From the NCBI GenBank assembly GCA_023229505.1, contig JALNZD010000003.1, positions 1-64,000 of the forward strand: a stretch of DNA of 64,000 bases, written 5' to 3'. Source of the stretch: Bacteroidales bacterium (GTDB taxonomy: Bacteria > Bacteroidota > Bacteroidia > Bacteroidales > JAGOPY01). The position numbers and the translations under genes were made by a program. Shown piece after piece: positions 16,870 through 25,247 of the stretch. The notes under the pieces were generated by a model, which saw only the letters and a list, made by a program, of their open reading frames with translations, was not told the origin of the DNA and searched no databases. Numbering within the stretch: the first letter of the stretch is position 1; every line of letters begins with the position of its first letter.

Positions 16870-17982
16870 ATGAATATGAAAATTCTGTTAAACACGCTGA
16901 TACTTTTTAGTATCCTGATTGCAGCATGTACTAAAGACAAGCAGGACAATGACCCCCTCTCAGATAAAATCACAGTGATCATAAATGACGTTCCTTTTCG
17001 AACGGATCAATACCAAAGAATAGGTTACACACTAAAAATCTGGGAATATGAAAAAAATGGCCTGGCATTGCAGCAAATCATTGTATTGGACAATGACTCA
17101 AAAGCCGAATTGATGAAGATTGACAAAGCCGAAATACCCAGGATTTATAAAGACCCCCTGCAAACAAATCCATATTTTACAAATGATAAAATTTTTCACT
17201 ATTATTTGTCAATTCAGGTTCCAATTCCATTAGGACAAGCAGTTCCTGAGTCTTTTGCACACAGTTTTGTCTTCCGGGATACGATTCAGAATAAAGAGGT
17301 AATTGTTGAGGGAGGGGTTTTTTCTCCCCGCAAAAGCGAATTGCCTGTTTCAATAAAGTCGCCGGTAAAAGGAAGTAACTGGCTGTTTATTAATCAATCC
17401 ACCCTGGGATATCATTTTAATTCACTTTTTTTTATGAATGGCAAAATAGGTTCAGGCGAACGCTATGCATTTGATAACTTAATAATAGATGAACAGGGAG
17501 AGAATTATAGTGGAGATCCTACGGTTAATGAATCCTATTTCAATTACAAGGACACGCTTTTTGCAGTTGCTGACGGGACAATAGTGACAGTTAAAGACGG
17601 ACGTCCTGAAAATTCAGGGAATGCGTGTGATGTTAAAATGATAACTGCTGATGAACTCGCAGGTAATTATTTAATGCTTGACATTGGTTATAGTCGCTAT
17701 GCCATTTATGCACATTGCGTACCAAATTCATTTTTGGTGCAAGAAGGTGATGTTGTAAAAGAAGGCGATCCTATTGCATTATCAGGTAATTCCGGCAATT
17801 CCACTGGGCCACACCTGCATTTCCAAATCTGTGATACGCCCGAATTTTTTCTCACCAATGGGTTGCCCTTTGTATTGAAAAATTACACGAAAATTGGTGT
17901 ATATGGTTCCGGAGAAATCAATCCTCCTATTGTTATAACCGACTCAATGATGGAAGAAATGACGATTATGTCATTTGATTAA
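16870..17982 (+). CDS. M23-family (LytM-type) metallopeptidase lipoprotein
   Basis: A 370-residue protein with a lipoprotein signal ending LIAAC (Cys20). The C-terminal half carries an LytM/peptidoglycan endopeptidase domain. Its zinc and catalytic motifs are seen in GERYAFDN, YAIYAHC (catalytic His) and GPHLHFQI (HxH), with the usual VKEGDPIALSGNSGNSTG loop. The N-terminal about 180 residues look like a beta-rich domain without a known name, with a PVKGSNWLFIN start to the linker. The usual HxGxD motif is not in its simple form. A histidine in GYHFNS may be the first ligand, as in related secreted M23 proteins. It is likely to cleave cell-wall peptides in the periplasm or act on other bacteria. 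A short gap (12 bp) leads to the next gene. Confidence 0.8.
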   Translation: MNMKILLNTLILFSILIAACTKDKQDNDPLSDKITVIINDVPFRTDQYQRIGYTLKIWEYEKNGLALQQIIVLDNDSKAELMKIDKAEIPRIYKDPLQTNPYFTNDKIFHYYLSIQVPIPLGQAVPESFAHSFVFRDTIQNKEVIVEGGVFSPRKSELPVSIKSPVKGSNWLFINQSTLGYHFNSLFFMNGKIGSGERYAFDNLIIDEQGENYSGDPTVNESYFNYKDTLFAVADGTIVTVKDGRPENSGNACDVKMITADELAGNYLMLDIGYSRYAIYAHCVPNSFLVQEGDVVKEGDPIALSGNSGNSTGPHLHFQICDTPEFFLTNGLPFVLKNYTKIGVYGSGEINPPIVITDSMMEEMTIMSFD

Positions 17983-17994
17983 CAGTATATAATT

Positions 17995-19143
17995 ATGAAA
18001 GCGACACATTTTTCCCGGGCATTCTTTTTCACCCCTATTATCGCCTTTTTTTGCGTCTTGTTTTTTATGGAAAGCTGCAAAAAAGATGATCCCGTAGTTG
18101 TTGGCAAATACACCACCCGTATTGACCAACTCACCGATTCACTTGTGACTAAGCTGACCTATAACGGGAAAGCAGCCCCACTGCCAGGGTTAATCGTTGG
18201 TATCTGGGCTCCACGGCAGGATTACACGTATCTGAAATCGAAGGGATATGCCAATCTGGCCAGCCAACGCCCCATGCAGGTGGATGATTTGTTTCGGATT
18301 GCCAGCACTACAAAAACCTTTACGTCTATTCTTTTATTACAACTTGCGGAAGAGGGGTTCATTTCGCTGGATGATAAAATCGACAAATACCTCACTGGCA
18401 TTCCCAACGGAGCAGTGATCACGATCCGTCAATTACTTGCCATGCAGAGCGGTCTGTTTGAAGTAAACAATGACTCGGTCATCGGTAATATTTTCATAAG
18501 CGATCCGGATCATTATTTTTCGCCGATTGAGTTGCTGGAGGCGATCAAACGACATACGACAACATTCAGCCCAGGTGAACGCATAGAGTACTGCAACTCC
18601 AATTTTATCATTGCCGGGATTCTGGTAGAGCAATTAACCGAACAAAGCTTTGAAAAGGCACTTCAAACAAGGATTACTCAACCGCTCGGACTGCAAAATA
18701 CTATTTTTGCCAATTCCCGGTGGATGCCTGCCAACAAGCCTTATGCCTCAGGTTATATGTTCAATAGTAATCTGGATTATTTCGAATGTACCGAAAATTT
18801 TAATATGTCGGTGGCTTTTACAGCCGGAGCGATAGTTTCCAATATGGATGATTTGAAAAAATGGGTTCTCAACCTGACATCAGGCACATTGATTTCACCT
18901 GCGATGCAGGCTCAGATGGAAGATTTTCATCCTATTTTTGAGGATGTTCTTGAGAATACTGAATATGGTTTGGGTTTGATGCGATACAAGGACAATTATA
19001 TTGGCCATTCAGGCGATGGGATGGGTTATCATAGTTTTTTAGCCAGAAATCCGGAAAAGGATATCACTATCGCCATTTTTTTCAATGGGGAATATCCCTA
19101 CCCACAAGTTATTTTTCATGAACTCCTTAAAATATTAGAATAG
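17995..19143 (+). CDS. Serine hydrolase of the beta-lactamase/DD-peptidase (class C-like) family, lipoprotein
   Basis: A 382-residue protein with a lipoprotein signal (ending FFMESC, Cys28). The fold-defining motifs of the class C/DD-carboxypeptidase/esterase group are present: S104-T-T-K107 in RIASTTKTF, Y-C-N in IEYCNSNF, and HSGDGMGY replacing KTG near the C-terminus. Enzymes with this motif set include D-aminopeptidases, esterases and peptidoglycan DD-peptidases, so the substrate cannot be fixed. It lies 12 bp after the M23 gene and is probably cotranscribed, which makes a cell-wall role reasonable but unproven. Confidence 0.85.
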   Translation: MKATHFSRAFFFTPIIAFFCVLFFMESCKKDDPVVVGKYTTRIDQLTDSLVTKLTYNGKAAPLPGLIVGIWAPRQDYTYLKSKGYANLASQRPMQVDDLFRIASTTKTFTSILLLQLAEEGFISLDDKIDKYLTGIPNGAVITIRQLLAMQSGLFEVNNDSVIGNIFISDPDHYFSPIELLEAIKRHTTTFSPGERIEYCNSNFIIAGILVEQLTEQSFEKALQTRITQPLGLQNTIFANSRWMPANKPYASGYMFNSNLDYFECTENFNMSVAFTAGAIVSNMDDLKKWVLNLTSGTLISPAMQAQMEDFHPIFEDVLENTEYGLGLMRYKDNYIGHSGDGMGYHSFLARNPEKDITIAIFFNGEYPYPQVIFHELLKILE

Positions 19144-19275
19144 GAATCCTGGGAAGAGAATTGCTTATTGCCGGTAAAAGAATTCTGTTTATACAGTGTT
19201 TAAAATACTTCCGTAACCTCCCGGCACAAGAATATTAAATGAAACTTAAACTTGCCCTCAATAAAATAACTAAAA

Positions 19276-19824
19276 ATGAAAAAGAAAATCAGATTTTGGA
19301 TTTACCCATTAATATTATTGGGATTTATTAACTCTTAACAATAGTTGCAAGAGAGGTGGTAATATACAGCAAGTCAGCTATCTAATAGATTCCAAGGTTT
19401 TCACAACACTTGAGAGGACAGTTATTCCTGTTCCCTTACCTTCAACTTCTCCTATGCTTCTTCCTCTGGTTTCTATATAGGATCAATCGACGGTCGGACG
19501 CCATACGGCGACGTTATCGGCGCGGGGCCCGTTCCGGACTTCGCAAGTCCCCCGAAGATGGTCGCAGCCGATCCGAAGTAATGACGATCCCAACGATCCC
19601 GATGCTCTCGGTTATGGGCATGGTTCCATGATGGGCCGGCAGTCAAAGACGGGTCGTTTGCTGCGATATCGCGTTCTTATGCTATCGTGGCTTATCAGAT
19701 ATTCAAAATACAGCTGGATCCATTGCCTACTGGTTCGGTTTCATACAATGCAGAGCTAGTCAAACAATTAAGTACTGAAAAGCAGGCTAAAATACAGAAC
19801 TACGGAACACCGATAGATAAGTGA
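19276..19824 (+). pseudogene. Decayed paralogue of the TIGR03768-like metallophosphoesterase
   Basis: Three separated pieces match the intact gene at 13787-15307 and its family. The 5' leader (MKKKIRFWIYPLILLGFIN) is frameshifted into NNSCKRGGN and then TTLERTVIPVPLPSTSP. A middle piece at about 19470-19580 reads FYIGSIDGRTPYGDVIGAG. A 3' piece at about 19660-19824 reads AAISRSYAIVAYQIF and then AELVKQLSTEKQAKIQNYG with its own stop. Total length is 549 bp instead of about 1500, so at least two internal deletions removed the catalytic residues. The middle part uses more GC-rich codons than the intact copy, showing it is an older, diverged paralogue. Confidence 0.85.
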
Positions 19825-19869
19825 TTATTTTTAACGGTTGAATTTTTTTCACGATTAAATTCTGCCATT

Positions 19870-20179
19870 ATGCCATCTCTTGTCGAAACCATCGCTGTCC
19901 TTATTGCCGGAATTCTGAGTGGTTTTATCAACACACTGGCCAGCAGTGGTTCGGCTGTTACCCTTCCGCTTTTAATTTTCCTCGGACTTCCACCGGCTAT
20001 AGCCAACGGGACAAACCGCATTCCTATCATGGCAGGATTGGCGCCTATCTTGGAAGTAAATTTGCGCAGCATGAATCTGCTAAAATCTTGATATACCGAT
20101 TGCTTATTGCGATTGTGGCATTCGAAATAATCCAGCTTATTTTCAAATATAAATTGCTGGCGTTCATAGGAATTAACTA
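19870..20179 (+). pseudogene. Collapsed TauE/SafE-type membrane transporter gene
   Basis: The first 73 codons encode IAVLIAGILSGFINTLASSG, AVTLPLLIFLGLPPAIANGTNRI and PIMAGL, the conserved first segment of TauE/SafE sulfite/anion exporters. The frame then breaks near 20080. In another frame, 20095-20179 reads LLIAIVAFEIIQLIFKYKLL and a stop, which is the last membrane helix of the same family. The roughly 150 codons between are missing. Both ends of the gene therefore survive with an internal deletion. Confidence 0.75.
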
Positions 20180-20352
20180 AATATTTGACGTTCCTTGCAA
20201 ACAAGTTTTGCAATTTTATTGAATGAAAGATCCTCGTTAACAAATGAGATTTGATCCTAAACAGGAGTGAAAAGCTTCGAACAAACTATCCTTTCCCAAA
20301 GCTATCATGAAAAACGTATGCCGTCTTTGATTCATTGAAAAATTATTTGTCA

Positions 20353-20403
20353 CTAACATGCACGCAGCAAGGCAAAGCGAGGCGCAACAAGAAGAATCCT
20401 CAT
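20353..20403 (-). pseudogene. Start codon and first codons of a radical SAM/B12-type gene
   Basis: On the minus strand from 20403 the sequence reads MRILLVAPRFALLRAC and then a stop. The first ten codons match the start of the gene at 11881 (KILLVAPCF) in DNA as well: GGCGCAACAAG-AGAATC is shared by both loci. The rest of the gene is gone. Confidence 0.5.
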
Positions 20404-20482
20404 TAAAAATATATACTTAATAATTTTGCAGAACATTGAGCCTAAGGTAGTTGAATAACAACTTAAGACACTCTCATCCCTC

Positions 20483-20513
20483 TTTGTTATCTAATAATTT
20501 AAATGTATTTTTG
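20483..20513 (+). promoter_or_regulatory. Bacteroidetes promoter of the cytochrome c maturation operon
   Basis: TTTG at 20483-20486 and TATTTTTG at 20506-20513, separated by 19 bases, match the -33 TTTG and -7 TAnnTTTG elements of Bacteroidetes sigma-ABfr promoters. The lipoprotein start lies 26 bases further on. Confidence 0.7.
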
Positions 20514-20539
20514 CCCAAAAATTACCTAAGGTATCCACT

Positions 20540-21259
20540 ATGAAAACTTATTTTATAAAATTCTTTTTTCTTGCTTCTATTTTCACTATTCTGTTTATAT
20601 CCTGTCAGCCCGGGCAAAATTCCCGGTCATCTGCCCAGGAACAACCAGGCATTCACAAAGTAGTTGTAAATGAGGTTGTGCAAACAAATAATTACACCTA
20701 TTTGTATGTCGCTGAAAATGATGTCGAAAAATGGCTGGCTGTGCCCAAAATGCAGGTAAATTCAGGCGAAACCTATTATTATACCGGCGGTTTCGAAATG
20801 AAAGATTTTGAAAGTAAAGAATTGGGCAAGACGTTTAAATCGGTTTATTTCCTCGAGTCCGTCAGCTCATCTCCGGATATTATAGCTAAGGAACCTGTAA
20901 AAGAGCCTCATTCTACGGGCAAGATGAATGTTGAAAAACAGGATATCACTGTGAAACCTGCTGAAGATGGCATTACGATAGCTGATTTGTTTGCCAGGAA
21001 AGATTCATATGCCGGAAGAACCGTAAAAATAAGGGGCCAGGTTACAAAATACAATGCCGCTATAATGAAAAAGAACTGGGTACATATCCAGGATGGTTCA
21101 GAATATTCCGGGAGGTTTGATCTGACAGCTACGACAGAGATGGAAACCGCCGTTGGCGATATCATTACGATCGAAGGGACAGTAGCTCTTGATAAAGATT
21201 TTGGATATGGCTATTCATATGAAGTGCTCCTCGAAGATGCCAAACTTATAAATAAATAA
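20540..21259 (+). CDS. Lipoprotein with C-terminal OB-fold-like domain
   Basis: A 239-residue secreted protein, signal peptide ending ILFISC. Residues about 35-110 form a small beta domain (VVVNEVVQTNNYTYLYVAE, then WLAVPKMQVNSGETYYYTG), and a Lys/Glu linker follows. Residues about 145-239 look like a bacterial OB-fold (RTVKIRGQVTKYNAAIMKKN, then WVHIQDG and GDIITIEGTVALDKDFGYGY). Similar lipoproteins stand before ccsBA genes in other Bacteroidetes, and only 10 bp separates it from the next gene. A part in haem or cytochrome c assembly is inferred from position alone. Confidence 0.7.
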   Translation: MKTYFIKFFFLASIFTILFISCQPGQNSRSSAQEQPGIHKVVVNEVVQTNNYTYLYVAENDVEKWLAVPKMQVNSGETYYYTGGFEMKDFESKELGKTFKSVYFLESVSSSPDIIAKEPVKEPHSTGKMNVEKQDITVKPAEDGITIADLFARKDSYAGRTVKIRGQVTKYNAAIMKKNWVHIQDGSEYSGRFDLTATTEMETAVGDIITIEGTVALDKDFGYGYSYEVLLEDAKLINK

Positions 21260-21269
21260 CTGCAAAATA

Positions 21270-23765
21270 GTGAAGCGCATTATTAACTTTCTGTTTTCAT
21301 CTCCAATGATGATCATTCTTCTGGTCGTGCTGGCATTTGCACTGGGAGCTGCTACATTTATCGAAGAAAAATATGACACGGCAACAGCAGGTCAATGGAT
21401 TTACCATGCCAAATGGTTTGAGTTTTTGTTCCTTTTATTGATATTGAATTTTATTGGTCATATAAAACAGTATAATTTACTCAAAAGGAAAAAGTGGGCC
21501 GGGCTCCTGTTTCATTTAGCATTTATAGTCATTATCATAGGCGCTGGAATTACGCATTACTTTGGCTTTGAAGGGTCCATGCATATCCGCGAAGGCCAGA
21601 CAACCAATATATTAAATACTTCAGACCCCAATGTGAAGATTGAACTGCCTTTTTCCCTCCAATTAAGAGATTTTATCCTTGACAGATACCCGGGCTCGAT
21701 GAGCCCTTCATCCTATGCCAGTGAAGTCACTCTTATTGACCCCAGGTCGGGTTTAAGAAAGGATTACAGGATATTTATGAATAATGTCCTGGATTACAAT
21801 AAGTACAGGTTCTTCCAGTCATCATACGACACCGATGAAAGGGGCACTATCCTGTCTGTTAACCATGATTATTATGGAACAAGGGTAACATACTTCGGAT
21901 ATTTCCTCTTATGCCTTGGATTTATCCTGACCTTGTTCAACAGAAACTCGCATTTTCTTTCCCTTCGGCTGAAAATCAGGGAAATAAGGGCCAAACGAAA
22001 ATCTGGTGTACTGATAGCCGTTTTGTTATTGGGTTTAAATGGTCTGGCCTTTTCCCAAAATGATTCTCCGGGATCAGTAACTCCGGAACACGCCGAAAAA
22101 TTCGGTCATTTGCTGGTACAAACCTATAATGGCCGGTTTGAACCTGCCCATTCCTTAGCCTATGATATCATGCATAAAATATCGAGAAAAGATAAATTCG
22201 ATATCAGCGGAAAAGGTAAAATGGATGCCATCCAGGTGTTGATGGATATGATGATAATGCCGGATTTCTGGGAACAACAGAAAATCATTTATGTCCGGGA
22301 AAAATCGGTACAGGATATTATCGGAATAAATGGTAAGTATGCCTCATTTCTTGATTTCTTCGATAAAAATAACCAGTATAAACTCCAGGAATATGCTGAA
22401 GAGGCTTTTAGGAAAAAGCAATCTGAACAAAACAGCTTTGATAAAGAAATTATCAAGGTTGATGAACGTATAAATATATTTGGGATGGCCCTTAAAGGGA
22501 GCATGTTAAAACTATTTCCTCAACAGGGTGCTGTAAATAACAAATGGATCAGTTATGATGATAAATCCGCTAAGGAGCCCTTAACCGGGGTAATTAATGT
22601 CATCAATGAAGACCTGCAACTGGATCAGCTGAATTACAAAAATATCATGATTGCTTATCTGAAGGAAGTATCGAAAGGGATCACTTCCGGCGATTATTCC
22701 AGGGCCGACAAGGTGCTGGGCTTTATCAACAGCATTCAGCGAAATTCAGACAATGCCGGATTACTGGCCTCTGAATCAAAAATTAATACCGAGATCTTAT
22801 ATAATAAATTGCAGATATTCACCGTGCTCAGAAACGTTTACGCCATGCTAAGCGTAATACTTCTGCTGCTTGCCTTTATCGATAACCTTTGGCTGAAGAA
22901 GAACAAGATCATTTCCTGGTCACTCAACATTTCCATCATATTATTAGGCATTGCCTTTCTGTATCACACTTCCGGCATGATACTCAGATGGTATTTAACA
23001 GGCCATGCACCCTGGAGCAATGGATATGAATCGCTGATCCTGGTTGCCTGGGGAGGATTGCTGGCAGGTTTTAGTTTCGTGCGCTATTCAAAAATTACAC
23101 TGGCAGCAACGGCATTGCTGGCCTTTTTTACACTAATGACCGCAAGCCACAGCAGTTATGATCCGCAATTGACAAATTTACAGCCGGTTTTAAAATCATA
23201 CTGGCTGATCATCCATGTGGCAACGCTAACTATCAGTTATGGCTTTTTGGGTCTGGGATTCATACTCGGCTTGATGAACCTGGTTATCTTTTTGTTTAAG
23301 ACGGTCGGGAACCATTCCCGGTTGGATTTAATTATCTCGGAACTCACCTATATCAATGAAATGAACCTGATCATCGGGATTATACTGGCAACGGTAGGGA
23401 CTTTTCTCGGGGGCGTTTGGGCCAATGAATCCTGGGGCAGATACTGGGGATGGGATGCTAAAGAAACATGGGCGCTTGTTATCGTAATAGCCTATACTAT
23501 TGTGCTTCATTTAAGGTTTATTCCAAAACTTCGCAGCAACTTCGTATTCAGTGTCGCGTCAGTAATCGGATTTGGAAGCGTTATCATGACTTTTGTCGGT
23601 GTTAATTATTACTTATCCAAAGGATTGCACAGTTATGCTGCCGGCGATACACCGGTTTTCCCGATTTGGGCCTGGATAATAATTTTTTCGATAGTATCCC
23701 TGATGATTATTTCCGGCATAAGGCAAAATTATATTGACAAAATGACTTCCGGAAAAATCAAATGA
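21270..23765 (+). CDS. ccsBA: Fused CcsB-CcsA (System II) cytochrome c biogenesis protein
   Basis: An 831-residue membrane protein that carries haem across the membrane and attaches it to CXXCH apocytochromes. The N-terminal part (about 1-240) is ResB/CcsB-like with several helices, including SSPMMIILLVVLAFALGAAT. A long periplasmic region follows. The C-terminal part (about 530-830) is CcsA with many helices and the haem-handling motif WGRYWGWDAKETW (the WWD domain), and histidines in helix loops such as HSSYD. Fusion of CcsB and CcsA is known from Bacteroidetes and epsilonproteobacteria. Translation starts at GTG 21270, 10 bp after the lipoprotein, so the two form an operon behind the promoter at 20483. 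Confidence 0.92.
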   Translation: MKRIINFLFSSPMMIILLVVLAFALGAATFIEEKYDTATAGQWIYHAKWFEFLFLLLILNFIGHIKQYNLLKRKKWAGLLFHLAFIVIIIGAGITHYFGFEGSMHIREGQTTNILNTSDPNVKIELPFSLQLRDFILDRYPGSMSPSSYASEVTLIDPRSGLRKDYRIFMNNVLDYNKYRFFQSSYDTDERGTILSVNHDYYGTRVTYFGYFLLCLGFILTLFNRNSHFLSLRLKIREIRAKRKSGVLIAVLLLGLNGLAFSQNDSPGSVTPEHAEKFGHLLVQTYNGRFEPAHSLAYDIMHKISRKDKFDISGKGKMDAIQVLMDMMIMPDFWEQQKIIYVREKSVQDIIGINGKYASFLDFFDKNNQYKLQEYAEEAFRKKQSEQNSFDKEIIKVDERINIFGMALKGSMLKLFPQQGAVNNKWISYDDKSAKEPLTGVINVINEDLQLDQLNYKNIMIAYLKEVSKGITSGDYSRADKVLGFINSIQRNSDNAGLLASESKINTEILYNKLQIFTVLRNVYAMLSVILLLLAFIDNLWLKKNKIISWSLNISIILLGIAFLYHTSGMILRWYLTGHAPWSNGYESLILVAWGGLLAGFSFVRYSKITLAATALLAFFTLMTASHSSYDPQLTNLQPVLKSYWLIIHVATLTISYGFLGLGFILGLMNLVIFLFKTVGNHSRLDLIISELTYINEMNLIIGIILATVGTFLGGVWANESWGRYWGWDAKETWALVIVIAYTIVLHLRFIPKLRSNFVFSVASVIGFGSVIMTFVGVNYYLSKGLHSYAAGDTPVFPIWAWIIIFSIVSLMIISGIRQNYIDKMTSGKIK

Positions 23766-23778
23766 TTCTGAATGACAA

Positions 23779-25221
23779 TCAGAACATCAATGTCATGATA
23801 GAGTGAGGCAAACTGACCGTTTCCGCGGCCTGATCTCCAACATACAACCGATATTCCACTTGTGAATCACCCGTGTTCATCACGATTACGACAATTGTCC
23901 CGTCAGGGTTTTTGAAACCGGTAGTAAGCAGTTGGGCCCTGCTGGAAGAGCATGCGATCCTTTTTGCCCCGGGGATGATGTATTTTGAAAAATGCCCGAT
24001 ATAAAAAAACGAATTCATATAATGCAGGCTGCCATCCCGTGTATCGGCATGAACAGGGGCAAAACAGAAATTATTCACATGGTTGGGCCCGCCGGTTTCA
24101 TCGAGGAGTATATTCCAGTCGGTCCATGCCACAGCGCCATTGTTGAAATCAGTTATTATACTTGCTCCGTAATTTTCACCCCAATGCCACTGATCGAAAG
24201 TCTCCCAGCTGAACGGATAATTGCAGGCCTCTGTAAGCAGCAGTTGTTTTTGTGGAAAGGCTTCTGCCACCCGTTTTACATTTTCCGGGATCGGAGCGCC
24301 GGTCCAGCTTTCATACCAGTGAAAACCAATTCCCCAGACGTATTTAGCAGCCGCTGAGTCATTCAAAATGGCGGATGCCCTGTGGTACATCAAATCGCGG
24401 TTGTGATCCCAGGCGATGAGTTTTTTGCTCTGCATGCCATTTTTCCAAAGTGTCGGTCCCAGATATTCCTTAATAAAATCGCGTTCTTCATCAGCGGTAT
24501 ACATGCAGGATTCCCATGTTTGTTTTGCCATGGGCTCGTTTTGCACCGTCAACCCCCAGACAGGAATCCCTTGATCTTCATAAGCTTTGATAAATCTGAT
24601 AAAATAATTGGCCCAGGATTGATAATATTCCCGTAACAGAATGCCCCCCTGAAGCATATTCTTATTGTCTTTCATCCAGGCCGGAGGGCTCCAGGGGCTG
24701 ATGTACAGGTTGATCTCACCACCTGCAGCGGCTATGATTCTTTTTATAAATGGAATTTTAAACTGTTCGTCATGGGCTACACTGAATGTTTTCAATTCTT
24801 TGTCATTTTCTGCAACATAGGTATAACTTCCGCTGGAAAAATCACAACTGTTCATATTAGTCCTGGCAAAGCTGTATCCTATTCCCTTATCCTTATCAAA
24901 ATACGCCCTCAGAAATTCTTCCTGCTTTTCACCAGGAAGCTTTGCAAAGGTTTCCGCAGATGCATCAGTCAATGCTGCCCCAATTCCGATAAAGGTCTGG
25001 AAGGTTTTTGAAGGATCCACAAAAACACAGGGGACAGTCTCTAATGGTTGCCCTTGCGGGGAAAATTGAAGTTGTGTAGATTTGGCAAGTCGGAAATTGG
25101 TATTCATAGCTGTTATAACAACTGAAACTTTGCGGCCTGAAACACTTGACTTCCCTTTGTTTTGAGCCTGTGCACCAATAATTGTGAGGATGCAGGAGAT
25201 TAATAAAACGGACTTGTACAT
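23779..25221 (-). CDS. Glycoside hydrolase family 30 enzyme (first copy)
   Basis: A 480-residue secreted enzyme with a cleavable signal peptide (ending GAQAQ). The (beta/alpha)8 fold shows the family 30 motifs FIGIGAALTDASAE, SPWSPPAWMKDN, the acid/base in TVQNEP (E229) and the nucleophile in LLLTEACN (E331). GH30 includes beta-1,6-glucanases, glucosylceramidases, xylanases and related enzymes. The Q-N-E-P with W-S-P-P-A-W-M layout fits the glucanase/glucosylceramidase subgroups. It follows a second GH30 gene by 26 bp, and both follow susD, so a beta-glucan substrate (for example beta-1,6 branches of laminarin, or pustulan) is the best guess. Confidence 0.9.
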   Translation of the reverse strand: MYKSVLLISCILTIIGAQAQNKGKSSVSGRKVSVVITAMNTNFRLAKSTQLQFSPQGQPLETVPCVFVDPSKTFQTFIGIGAALTDASAETFAKLPGEKQEEFLRAYFDKDKGIGYSFARTNMNSCDFSSGSYTYVAENDKELKTFSVAHDEQFKIPFIKRIIAAAGGEINLYISPWSPPAWMKDNKNMLQGGILLREYYQSWANYFIRFIKAYEDQGIPVWGLTVQNEPMAKQTWESCMYTADEERDFIKEYLGPTLWKNGMQSKKLIAWDHNRDLMYHRASAILNDSAAAKYVWGIGFHWYESWTGAPIPENVKRVAEAFPQKQLLLTEACNYPFSWETFDQWHWGENYGASIITDFNNGAVAWTDWNILLDETGGPNHVNNFCFAPVHADTRDGSLHYMNSFFYIGHFSKYIIPGAKRIACSSSRAQLLTTGFKNPDGTIVVIVMNTGDSQVEYRLYVGDQAAETVSLPHSIMTLMF

Positions 25222-25247
25222 GGTTAATAAAGTTTTTTTGAATGATT

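Larger units (their letters stand above)
20180..20539. other. 360-bp spacer with a gene-start remnant and a promoter
   Basis: No complete gene is seen. It holds the minus-strand remnant at 20353-20403 and the promoter at 20483-20513. The rest is AT-rich. Confidence 0.5.

Noticed and set aside
19410..19631. Arginine-rich small protein
   Set aside because: It is an out-of-frame reading of the decayed phosphoesterase gene.
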